Assembly: GCA_035222895.1 (NCBI GenBank)
Contig: JAVYIG010007461.1
Coordinates: forward strand, 37,757-101,756
Direction: 5' to 3'
DNA length: 64,000 nt
From: Strongylocentrotus droebachiensis
Taxonomy: Eukaryota; Echinodermata; Echinoidea; Camarodonta; Strongylocentrotidae
The notes beneath the pieces were generated by a model. That model was not told the DNA's origin. It saw only the letters and a list, made by a program, of their open reading frames with translations, and searched no databases. Shown here piece by piece: positions 55,533-64,000 of the stretch. Position numbers and translations under genes: made by a program. Each line of letters opens with the position of its first letter. Position 1 is the stretch's first letter.

Positions 55533-55780
55533 GAGTGGAGAGAGAGAGAGAGGAGTGGAGAGAGAGAGAGAGGAGTGGAGAGAGAGAGAGAGGGGCAGAG
55601 AGACGACATAGAGAGCAAGGGGGAGGGTCAGGCACAGAAACATATAGACAGAAAGCGAGCGAGAGGGATAGAAACAGATTATGTAGAGAGAGAGAGAGAG
55701 AGAGAGAGATTGGTACGGGCTGAAAAAGGTTAGAGTGAAAAGTGTCAAAAGACATCTAGAGACAGAGAGAGAGAGAGTAG
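55481..55780. repeat. GA/CT microsatellite just downstream of CAT gene 2
   Basis: (GA)n with a repeated ggagtggagagagagagaga unit at about 55531-55590, ending about 80 bases before the CAT gene 2 stop (minus strand). It may be transcribed in its 3' UTR. Confidence 0.8.
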
Positions 55781-55858
55781 TTTCTTTTCTAACTAAGGCG
55801 ACGGCGGCGACACTACTATACTCGACCGACGAGCCTATAATAAATACATCTCGATGGC

Positions 55859-56031
55859 CTAAGGTTGAGGCTGTTGACTATCTTGTTCTGTCCTCTGTCG
55901 GTTAGGTTCCTTGGAGGCATCATAGAGTGATATCTCATCAGCTTCCGATTCATCCAGACCTTGATGTGGCCTCTCCCGGCCTGTCTCCTCCACACTGTGA
56001 CGAATCCCGTAACCAATGTAGATCATCAGGC
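55859..56031 (-). CDS. CAT gene 2, last exon
   Basis: Between acccag and the TAG at 55861-55859; phase 1 in. Encodes GLMIYIGYGIRHSVEE, the conserved end of the last membrane segment, then a 40-residue polar tail rich in Glu, Asp, Gln and Pro ending DSQQPQP. A GA/CT microsatellite begins about 70 bases beyond the stop. Confidence 0.9.
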
Positions 56032-58923
56032 CTGGGTAATGGGATGTTCAAAGGGGGGAAATGATAAATGATAGTAAATGAGAAATGGTTTATGGTGAAC
56101 CCTATACAATAAACTTCGAAATCGTAATAATACTTTATCAAGAGACTTAGGGAATGCATTAAATTAGAGATTTCATATGAAAATCGGTACATAGTAAAAA
56201 TGTTAAGAATACGAGTAAAAAAAATGTTAATTCAAATAAATATATAATTACACGATGTTTAGGGGATAGAACAGGGAAATCTTTAAAGAAAAAAATCTTA
56301 TTTAATCTTCATTGTTAAGCAATGAAAACAGGAAGCAACGGCTATTCACAAAAAAATATGTTAGATTACGATCCTAAGATTGAATTCATCTTACCTATAG
56401 CAAGCCAGACTACAAATCGTATCCATGTTGCCTGAGTGAGCTTAAACATCAAGAATATATTGAAGAAGGCCGAAAGAATTGGTAGGTAGGGGACAAAAGG
56501 TGTACGGAAATAGAGCTCCATCCGATTCTGAGGTTGCCTCTCTATGACCACCAGTAACACCATGACGACACCAATGAGTAGGACTAAGAGCGTGATCGCC
56601 CACCAGGTGCCTTCTAGGACACCCTGTTCACCTAGAACTAAAACAGCGCTGAGGAGGAAAAAGTCGACACAGATTATGGAGATACATATGACTACACTTT
56701 TGTAGGTCGCTTTAGTTGGCTCTTTTGGAAGTTTGTTCTCGCCACTGGAAGAACTAATTCCTTTTGATTGCTCATCTATCAACTGCTTCGTCATACTCTG
56801 CTCAATTTGCCCGGAAGGTTCTCCAGACATGGATGCTGCTTTCGGGTCAGGCTCCGTGGCGCCCTCTGCGTCGTGAATAATATCGAATTCCTCGCTATTT
56901 GGGGATAAGTTAGTGTATGTCTTGTGTTTCCCTTCTGATCCTGCCAAGCCAACAAGAGCGGTCTCTTCAGCCGGCTTCTTCTTCTTATGCTTTTCTCCAA
57001 GTCGTTTGGCTTCTTCCCTATCAAGGCCAATGACACCAGGTTTGTATCTCAAGAGAAGAACACAGATACCCACCAGGGTGTACGACATCAGCGTCCCAAT
57101 GGACATCATTTCCACTAGCTGCTCGAGATTGAAGATCAAGGCCATAATGGCAGTCAACAAACCAGCCGATATAGCAGCATAGATTGGAACATTAGAGTGG
57201 GGATTGACTTTCGCTAGGAACTTGAAGATGACGCCATCTTTGGCCATGGCGTAGATGATCCGAGGAAGCGGGAAGATTGATCCCATCATGGATGTTGAGA
57301 GAGAAATCAGGGACCCTACCGACACGATGTACTTGGCGACAGGGAATCCGCGCTGCCGGAAGACTTCTGCTAGTGGAGCGAAAGCGGCGAGGTCATCGTA
57401 TCTAATCATCAAGGTCATGATAGCGGACACGCTCATGTAGGCGACCAGACAGATAATCAAGGTTAGCATGATAGCGAATGGTATGGCCTTGCTGGGGTTG
57501 CGAGCCTCCTCACCCGATGTCGCTATGACGTCAAAGCCGACAAATGCGTAGAAACAAGTAGCTGAACCAGCTAACACCTAAACACAAGAAGAAAGGAAAC
57601 AGGGGTAAATATAACGAATAATGAAAAGACAAAGTATTTTTGCATACTGTGAGGCAAGATTGTCATTCACATGAAGAAGAAGAAGAAGAAGAAGAAGAAG
57701 AAGAAGAAGAAGAAGAAGAAGAAGAAGAAGAAGACGAAGAAGAAGAAGAAGAAGAAGAAGAAGAAGAAGAAGAAGAAGAAGAAGAAGAAAAGAAGAAGAA
57801 GAAGAAGAAGAAGACAATGAAGAAGAAGAAGAAGAAAAAGAAGAAGAAAAAAAAAAGGTGACAACTAATATTAAAAGCAAAACCGATATAGAATACGATA
57901 GAGAAATTAACTATTGCTAAAAAGCATTTTCCCAAAATAAAATTCAATTACGAAGATCCCACCAAAGTCAGGACGACGCAATAGTGCTAAGAGACAAAAA
58001 ACTATGAATTCCCAAAGTTCTAGTATTAACAAGAAGTGAAGAAAGTGTTACATAATATAGTTTAAAGGTATTACAAAGTTTTGGAAAATTTTGAAAAATG
58101 GGTGGATAGTGATTCTTTACAATTTTAATATATTTAGATGCCCCTGTGGATGTATTAAAAACACCAGAAATTTTAGCCCCTAAAACACTTCTGCTTTCGA
58201 GAAAAATTGAATATAAATATTTACCGGTGCTCCCGGTAAATTTTGATAAATTTCAAATAGCTCCTACGGCCGTACAATGGTAGCTGCGACCATGAAAATC
58301 TCAGAGTATGTAGTTGTGGTATATAATTTCCGAACGAGAATAGCTAATCAGTCAATTTTAGTCAATAAACATTGTTTTATAGCTTAATTAATATCTTGAC
58401 CTTGAGAGGGAGCTATTCAACGCAAAGTGTTTATTATTTACAATTTCATAACTTTAGAGTCGATTTCGACCGCGACAACGATCACTGAATATTGTAGGAT
58501 CGTATATGCTTCCAATATGTTCATCTGAACCAAATTCATGACCCCATACCAAAACTTTGTATTACCTTTAAACGTCTAACGTACAGAATCTATCTTATAA
58601 ACAAATGATTTTCCTAACTCTCGTACTTTAAGTTATTCAGTTTCAAAGTTGTTAACGCCCCTAAAGATATAATTCAGAGTTACAGCTCACCCCAGAAAAT
58701 CCAAACGGAAAGAAGCCTTCGCCTCCAGTCCAGTTCTCTCCCTCAACGAAGAAGGCTCCGGCACCGACAATGAAGACGATGACGATGAGGTTGATGCCAG
58801 TGAAACCTAGCATCACCGAAGACGACATCTTGGCACCGAAAGCGATGATGATGGTGACGGCGATCAGGAGACAGAAGGCCAAGAAATCAGGGTAGTCACC
58901 GAACCATGATGAATTAAACGTCC
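55859..58923 (-). CDS. Second cationic amino acid transporter (SLC7 CAT family), 3' three exons, 5' end outside window
   Basis: Exons 58923-58691, 57577-56395 and 56031-55859 join in phase (1, 0, 1) into about 529 C-terminal residues ending TAG. The encoded blocks are WFGDYPDFLAF, GFFPFGFSG, CFYAFVGFDVIATSGEE, FPLPRIIYAMAKDG, MMSIGTLMSYTLVGICVLLL, a Lys/Ser/Glu-rich cytosolic loop (with GEKHKKKKPAEE), and the C-terminal domain PFVPYLPILSAFFNIFLMFK plus TWIRFVVWLAIG. About the first 170 residues (equivalents of exons 1-2 of the other CAT gene) are not found between 58924 and 64000, so they probably lie beyond the window. An NSS sequon sits in the extracellular loop at the start of the first exon seen. 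Probably a plasma-membrane cationic amino acid carrier; substrate inferred. Confidence 0.92.
56032..56394. other. CAT gene 2 last intron
   Basis: 363 bases, AT-rich, with GT/AG borders on the minus strand (gtaaga...acccag). Nothing else seen. Confidence 0.7.
56395..57577 (-). CDS. CAT gene 2, long central exon
   Basis: 1183 bases open throughout, between tgtttag and gtaaga; phase 0 in, phase 1 out. It corresponds to exons 4, 5 and 6 of the plus-strand CAT gene fused without introns. Seven or more hydrophobic segments are split by a hydrophilic loop running roughly from RYKPGVIGL to KEPTKATYKS. A long TTC tract lies about 95 bases upstream of its acceptor. Confidence 0.95.
57672..57856. repeat. 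Long GAA/TTC repeat in CAT gene 2 intron
   Basis: About 185 bases of aga/gaa trinucleotide with a few interruptions (gac, aaag, caatg). On the transcribed sense (minus) it is TTC, about 95 bases upstream of the acceptor at 57578. Glu-rich and Phe/Ser/Leu-rich frames across it are artefacts. Confidence 0.95.
58062..58571. mobile_element. TTAA-flanked MITE, aggtattacaaagttttgg ends
   Basis: Left TTAAAGGTATTACAAAGTTT is inverted at the right (aaactttgtattacctTTAA); TTAA at both borders. It lies in the CAT gene 2 intron, 120 bases from the 58691 exon end. Its tip resembles the intron 6 foldbacks of CAT gene 1. Confidence 0.8.
58691..58923 (-). CDS. CAT gene 2, first exon in window
   Basis: Read on the minus strand between acgcag and gtgagc; needs one base from the preceding exon (phase 1) and ends in phase 0 after FPFGFSG, matching exon 3 of the plus-strand CAT gene in both borders. 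Encodes two membrane segments around FLAFCLLIAVTIIIAF and LIVIVFIVGAGAFFV. Confidence 0.92.
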
Positions 58924-59049
58924 CTGCGTGAACGAATAGAATGGTAAAACTGTTACAGCTCTACTTGAGGACTGGTAAGTGAACATTCTTTCGTGAGAAA
59001 GTGGTCTCAGTGTAATTCTGAATTCTTAATCATGCAGAAGAAACATGAT

Positions 59050-59125
59050 CACAATTATTAGTAGTATTACTTATACCGCGCTTTTCCCATGAGGCCCAAA
59101 GCGCTTACAGTGAATGAAAATAAAA
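59050..59125 (-). mobile_element. SINE tail, truncated copy, in CAT gene 2 intron
   Basis: attagtagtattacttata followed by ccgcgcttttccc and ccaaagcgcttacag, the SINE tail without head. Confidence 0.5.
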
Positions 59126-59301
59126 ATTACATAGATATATATGATTAGAAAAAAAACAGTCTAACAACTACAAACTGCAAAAAAAAAGTGTTTTTAAGGC
59201 CTTTCTGAAGGTAATAACTGATGGAGACTGCCTGATTCTAAGTGGTAGATCATTCCAACATTTTGAAGCAGATACAGTAAATGAATTTCGAAAGTAAACT
59301 G

Positions 59302-59493
59302 AAAGCCCGTCTGTACTAGTTTAATCAGGGGATTATACCTCCCTACAAGGTCACTGAGAGGTGGTTATCTCATCAAATTAGATCTCAATTAACATAAGGA
59401 AAGGAGGGTCATGGGGGACCAACAGGCACCGATTAGGCATTGTTTGCTGTATAGAGGGCGAAAGTAGCTATAATTAGTGCAGTGGGGCTTTAT
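59302..59493 (+). mobile_element. MITE family B, copy 3
   Basis: Same order of words as copy 1, with the right end agtgcagtggggcttta. Lies upstream of the CAT gene 2 exons, within its intron. Confidence 0.75.
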
Positions 59494-59602
59494 ATTTTAA
59501 TACCATATTGTACAACCCATAGATATTACTTTGGGATTACGCATTAAGTCACTGAAACGTTCGCTCATTTCCATAGGTGCTGGACAATGCTATTACATAA
59601 AC

Positions 59603-59884
59603 ATTTTCGTAATGTAATCAAACTTGTTTGCACAAATCTTTGTTAAGTGCCATGTTACAAATTATTTCATTAACATGTTATGAAGAATTGTATTTCAATA
59701 GTCAGAATGCGAATTGCAAACATTAATTGTTGCTCGGTAGGACAAATATGATTGCTTGTCCTACCAACGTAACGTATGCAATTCGCATTCTGACTATGAA
59801 AAATAATTACTCATAATGGGTGAATGAAAATAGTTTGTACGAGGCAAAGATTTGTGCATTCAATTTGATTACCTTACGAAAATT
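59603..59884. mobile_element. Stem-loop element
   Basis: Nested pairs: ttttcgtaatgtaatcaaa with tttgattaccttacgaaaa; tagtcagaatgcgaattgca with tgcaattcgcattctgacta; ggtaggacaa with ttgtcctacc at the tip. About 280 bases. Confidence 0.75.
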
Positions 59885-60984
59885 GTCAATTTGCCTTAGA
59901 CTGCTTTTCCAAAGTCTATGAGATTGTGGTTCATGTGAAACAACACTCTAAAATATATATTAGAAATAATTGTGGAGTGAAAGGCAAATCTAGCTAAATT
60001 TCTAATGAAGTACATTTACTTCTTATTAATAAAACGTTAGAATAGTGTGTGTCGTAATATTTTGTTATATTATTACAAGAGAGTAAAATTGCTCAAACTA
60101 TCCAGCAGCACTATTGATTTAGGAAGAAAGTCATCGATTTGAGAGGTTTCTGTAAAAGGTCGGCTGGGAACTAAGCACACGTCCGCGAAGTATTGTCAAA
60201 TACTTTCAACCCACTTATTAAGGACGCGAGATATATTATTATTAATTATTCATATTTCACCTTTTGTTCGATATCGTGGGATTGAAGGGATAGATGTGTG
60301 GATAGAGAAAAGTATGGAGAGAGAAAAGTATGGAGAGAGAGGTGTGGAGAGAAGAGAGAGAGAGAGGGGGGACCAACAAAAAAGGGAAGAGGGAGTGAGA
60401 GGGGCTCGGTGTAAAAATGTCAGAGGTAAAAATGTCAGAGGTAAAAATGTCAGAGGAAAAAATGTCAGAGGTAAAAATGTCAGAGGTAAAAATGTCAGAG
60501 GTAAAAATGTCAGAGGTAAAAATGTCAGAGGAAAAAATGTCAGAGGTAAAAATGTCAGAGGAAAAAATGTCAGAGGTAAAAATGTCAGAGGTAAAAATGT
60601 CAGAGGAAAAAATGTCAGAGGGTAAAAATGTCAGAGGTAAAAATGTCAGTGGTAAAAATGTCAGAGGTAAAAATGTCAGAGGTATAAAATAAAAAAAAAA
60701 GCATGTGACAAGTTTGTTATGGTTACACCCGGGTTATATAAAAAAAAGAACAGCGAGGGATATTTGCAGTCGTTATTTCACCGCTACTTTATATTCCACT
60801 TTCCCAGTGCAAGTAGATTTATTTACCTTACGGCCCCAAATTGTGACTTTTTTTGCCCGATTATTGCTGAAGGAAGACGGGGGGGGGGGGTATTCTTTTT
60901 CTGGGGCACCGTGACCCGGCTGCTCTCCCCTTCCTCTATTGCTTTTTATCCTTCCGAACAGTGGTCAATGCCTAGGCAGAGCAG

Positions 60985-61370
60985 GCAGACTAATGGGACA
61001 TGGTTTCTACTCCGAGTTTGCGCCTTGCAAGCAATCATCAGGCAACTGATAGCATTCTTAAAAGTACATGATTATCCTACAACCTTGGTACAAATACCCC
61101 TACAATAAGACTTAACTAATAAAATACAATTAGAATTACTCATGAGTAATTCTTATTGTATTGTATTCAGGTATTGTATTAGTCTTATTGTATTGTATTG
61201 TATTAGTCTTATTGTATTGTATTGTATTAGTTAAGTCTTATTTTGAGCATATTTGTACCAAGGTTGTAGAGGAATCATGTACTTTGAAGAATTCTATCAG
61301 TTGTCTGATGATTTCTTGCAAGGCGTGAAACTTGAAGATGCAACCATGCATGTCCCATTAGTCTGCCTTA
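60985..61370. repeat. Long hairpin with a tattg/ttgta tandem loop
   Basis: gcagactaatgggacatg, cgccttgcaagcaatcat and acaaccttggtacaaat on the left arm pair with atgtcccattagtctgc, tttcttgcaaggcg and atttgtaccaaggttgt on the right. The loop is a repeat of cttattgtattgtattg. It lies inside the TU-like element. Confidence 0.75.
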
Positions 61371-61898
61371 TTCAATATTAATATACCGCGTATATTATGC
61401 ATTTGTATAAGCAAATGGTACTGGTACACTGAGCAAACTTCTGGGGAAAAAGATTTCTAAAATCGAGAAGTTTGGCCATGTTTGATAGGCTGAGTTGTCG
61501 CTCCATGGTGTAATCATTAAATAAAAGAAAAGTTAGTACAGCTCCCCCAAAATAGGGTCAGATATCTATGAACCTTCCCCCCCCCCCCCCCCCCCCCCAC
61601 TTCTTCTTCACTTTTGAAGGATTGTTGGACATTTCAACTGCGTGGCAATGACTACTATAATTCCCAATAAATGCATATTTCCGACAATTCCACTTTCTTG
61701 TGGGCTTGGTATTTTAATACTCTGAAACAAAGCAGAAAGCCATGTTATCAATGCTAACCGCACCATCACATTCCCGAAGTGCGCGCGTTGCAATAAAATA
61801 TTGTCGATTACTATTGCGGTATAAAATAGTCTGGGAGAAAATCAATAAGCAGCTTTGTTACTCTGATACAAAGCAGAAAGCCGCCCATGTTACATCAA

Positions 61899-62050
61899 TT
61901 AAAGAGAAGGTTGAGTTCTGGGGAAAAGTGAAAAGTAATGTGTAAGCGTTAGTTATCATTCTTATTATGCAAGTGTGGAAGAACATCAAAGAAACAAGTT
62001 ATTCCCTTAAAATCTATTTCAAATGGCTTCATATCCTAGATTGACGATCT
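61899..62050. mobile_element. MITE family A, partial copy in inverse orientation
   Basis: Starts TTAAAGAGAAGGTTGAGTTC and continues through ttatgcaagtgtggaagaac to catatcctag, matching the right half of 7620-7920 read backwards. The other half is missing. It lies inside the 15-bp-repeat foldback element. Confidence 0.6.
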
Positions 62051-62689
62051 GACTAACTAATCGAAAACCTCAACCAGAGGGTTGACAAAGTAGGCATAGC
62101 TTGATAGCATGACTACCCTCAATGGATACATAATAATACAAATATGGAGGAAACAATATTGGTAAAAGGGAAAAAAGAAAGAGGGGTGTACATTGGGTTA
62201 TATTCAACGGAATAGTTAATGGAGTAAACCAAGTTTCTTTTTTTCTTAGGGGGGGTGTAGCGTGTTGTTAAGGTTCATCGTTACTATAGGACTGTTGTGC
62301 CCTAGCTCAGAATGTTTCTGTGCGAGTTCGTAGGTTTGTCAATGCATGCTCCGATTATCATTTAAAGAATTGCCTCCAGGATTGTTATATTTCCGGCCCG
62401 TTTGCGTTCTTCGGATTTAATAAGATGTCGAGTGAAAGAGTTAAAGATCGAAAGAGCACAAATGTGAGAGTTATGTAAGTTACGAGGCCGATGAGTATTG
62501 CGGGCCGAAAGCTCAACTCTGGAGGTTAAGTTCGCAAAAATTAATAAAGTTCCTTTCGACATGGGTGTGTATGGTGCTGGGGATTAATTTGACGCAATGC
62601 GTCGTAGTGACACGCCCTTTTAAGGGGTCACACGTGTCGGAGGATTTAAAATGGGGATGAGCTTCTCAATCGAGACGGTCTTTTACTTT

Positions 62690-62755
62690 TTGGAGCGGGT
62701 TTTTAGTTTTCGGAGCGAGTTTTTACTTTTCGGAGCGACTTCTTGATTTTCTTAT
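62690..62755 (+). repeat. Short tandem repeat, about 24-bp unit, three copies
   Basis: Three consecutive variants of ttttactttt(t/c)ggagcg(g/a). No function suggested. Confidence 0.6.
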
Positions 62756-64000
62756 TCTTACTCCACTTCCTTTGCCGCCATGAGGTGCTAAAGCTTTAGC
62801 AGAGTTTGGGGCGCCCAGCACATAAATGTAACTTTTCGTGATTCCTCGTGATTATATGTAATTATTTGTACTAAATGCACTACTCGCTTTAACTCTCGAC
62901 TTTTGTCGAGAACTTTCATTTCTTCGTTTGGACTTTGTTCGTCTCTGGAACGTTACACGGGCTAGGTTGTAGATTGCCAACGGCCAATTCAAAAAATCAA
63001 AAAATTTTAGACATTCATATTTATATGCAAGCTTGATCACAAAAAAAAAAAAAAATCAAAATCTATTTTCCACATTTTATTGTCCTCAGGACATGTACGA
63101 AATACAACACACAGCCATTAAAAAAAATTACATTATGGAAGAAAGGAATATAATAGACTAGCCCATGCAGTAGCTGTACTTCTCGAAAATTCTGTGATAA
63201 AAGTGCTGAGATATTATGACGGCACTCATTTATTTTGCTTGTACCTCTGACATTTTTACCTCTGACATTTTTACCTCTGACATTTTTACCTCTGACATTT
63301 TTACCTCTGACATTTTTACCTCTGACATTTTTACCTCTGACATTTTTACCTCTGACATTTTTCCTCTGACATTTTTACCTCTGACATTTTTTTCCTCTGA
63401 CATTTTTACCTCTGACATTTTTACCTCTGACATTATTTTACCTCTGGACATTTTTTCCTCTGACATTTTTACCTCTGACATTTTTTCCTCTGACATTTTT
63501 ACCTGGCACCGTGAGAGGAGTGGTTGGGGGAAGTGAGGTACAAATGTTTGGTAAGATAAAAGAAATTGTGCACTTCTTGCGTTAAAAATAGCCAACCTCG
63601 ATCCGCAAAATCAATTTAAAAAGTCCAGTTTCAAATGACAGGTTTAATCAAGAGTTATGTTATTTCTGTGACGTTTTTTCTTGAAAATCTAGAATGAGAC
63701 CGCGATTAATTGTAAAAAGTTTATTTTGAAATCTATAGATATTACTTTATTTTCAACTGAAAGGCCTGTTTTCATTCTGTTTTCACTTTCTTTTATAAAT
63801 AGGTCAAGTATGCAATCTAAACGCAATATAACAAAAAGATATTAGCTGTCTGATATGTATCAATCATTTGGTGATTTTCATACAAATATGAGAGGTGGAA
63901 TTCACGTTGTTTTCAGTGAAGAGTTAAACACCAAAATACATATAAGTTAAGTTTCTGAGAGATACTTAAACCTAAAAAAGCTCCTTACTCCCTGCAAAAG

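Larger units (their letters stand above)
60412..63503. mobile_element. TU-like foldback element bounded by inverted arrays of a 15-bp repeat
   Basis: Left array 60412-60684 (about 18 units of aaaaatgtcagaggt) and right array 63242-63503 (about 17 units of acctctgacattttt) are reverse complements, 2.6 kb apart. Flanks ggctcggtg (60403-60411) and ggcaccgtg (63505-63513) agree at 7 of 9 bases, as a slightly decayed target duplication would. Sea-urchin TU foldback transposons have outer arms made of 15-bp tandem repeats. The interior has no recognised transposase and holds other repeats. Confidence 0.65.

Noticed and set aside
57640-57947. Poly-Glu, poly-Lys, poly-Ser, poly-Phe and poly-Leu frames
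   Set aside because: All are readings of the GAA/TTC microsatellite.
60296-60692. Open frames of 91-109 codons encoding MSEVK or KNVRG repeats, and their counterparts at 63216-63595
   Set aside because: The 15-bp unit is five codons long, so frames stay open by arithmetic; there is no non-repeat coding part.
59000-64000. Searched for the first two exons of CAT gene 2
   Set aside because: No GEFGxRVPK or GVGxxxGxG coding block is visible on the minus strand; they probably lie outside the window.
1-64000. CRISPR-like arrays and bacterial operon features
   Set aside because: The only regular short repeats are microsatellites, minisatellites and the 15-bp foldback arrays; gene structure is eukaryotic.

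Overview
This looks like genomic DNA from a marine deuterostome, most probably an echinoderm and perhaps a sea urchin. The reasons are spliced genes with long repeat-filled introns, many (CT)n tracts and C/G homopolymers, frequent aggcct and tacatgta words, very many short inverted-repeat elements, and a foldback element built from 15-bp repeats like the sea-urchin TU transposons. The species is inferred. I saw no bacterial, organellar, CRISPR, retroviral or LTR-type sequence; the reverse-transcriptase remnants are LINE-type.

Layout. 1-11,900 is repeat-rich and mostly non-coding: a 1.3-kb inverted-repeat element, GA/CT microsatellites, several TTAA-flanked MITEs, a 48-bp minisatellite, and a CpG-rich block ending in a strong splice donor at 6390/6391. 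At 11,946-13,372 on the minus strand lie four exon-like blocks of a small gene related to uncharacterised SAMD3-like proteins, with two single-base frame breaks in homopolymers and a CpG/CCAAT promoter-like block upstream. 13.4-26.3 kb has no recognisable gene; it holds a degenerate repeat field, a recent tandem duplication (18,471-20,147) and paired MITEs.

26,345-48,921 (+) is a complete eight-exon coding sequence for a 724-residue cationic amino acid transporter (SLC7 CAT subfamily). Its first coding intron is about 14.8 kb and holds LINE, SINE and MITE copies. 55,859-58,923 (-) holds the last three exons of a second CAT gene; its 5' exons are not in the window and should lie beyond position 64,000. 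The two genes are paralogues arranged tail to tail, separated by about 7 kb of repeats. They share intron positions and phases at homologous sites, but the minus-strand gene has one uninterrupted exon where the plus-strand gene has three.

Both genes should encode multi-pass membrane carriers for arginine, lysine and ornithine or related substrates; nothing in the sequence fixes substrate, and CAT4-like members of the family are poor transporters. The rest is best read as mobile-element biology: nested insertions (MITE in SINE, LINE in a TIR element), foldbacks, and a probable TU-like element at 60,412-63,503 in the intron of the second CAT gene.
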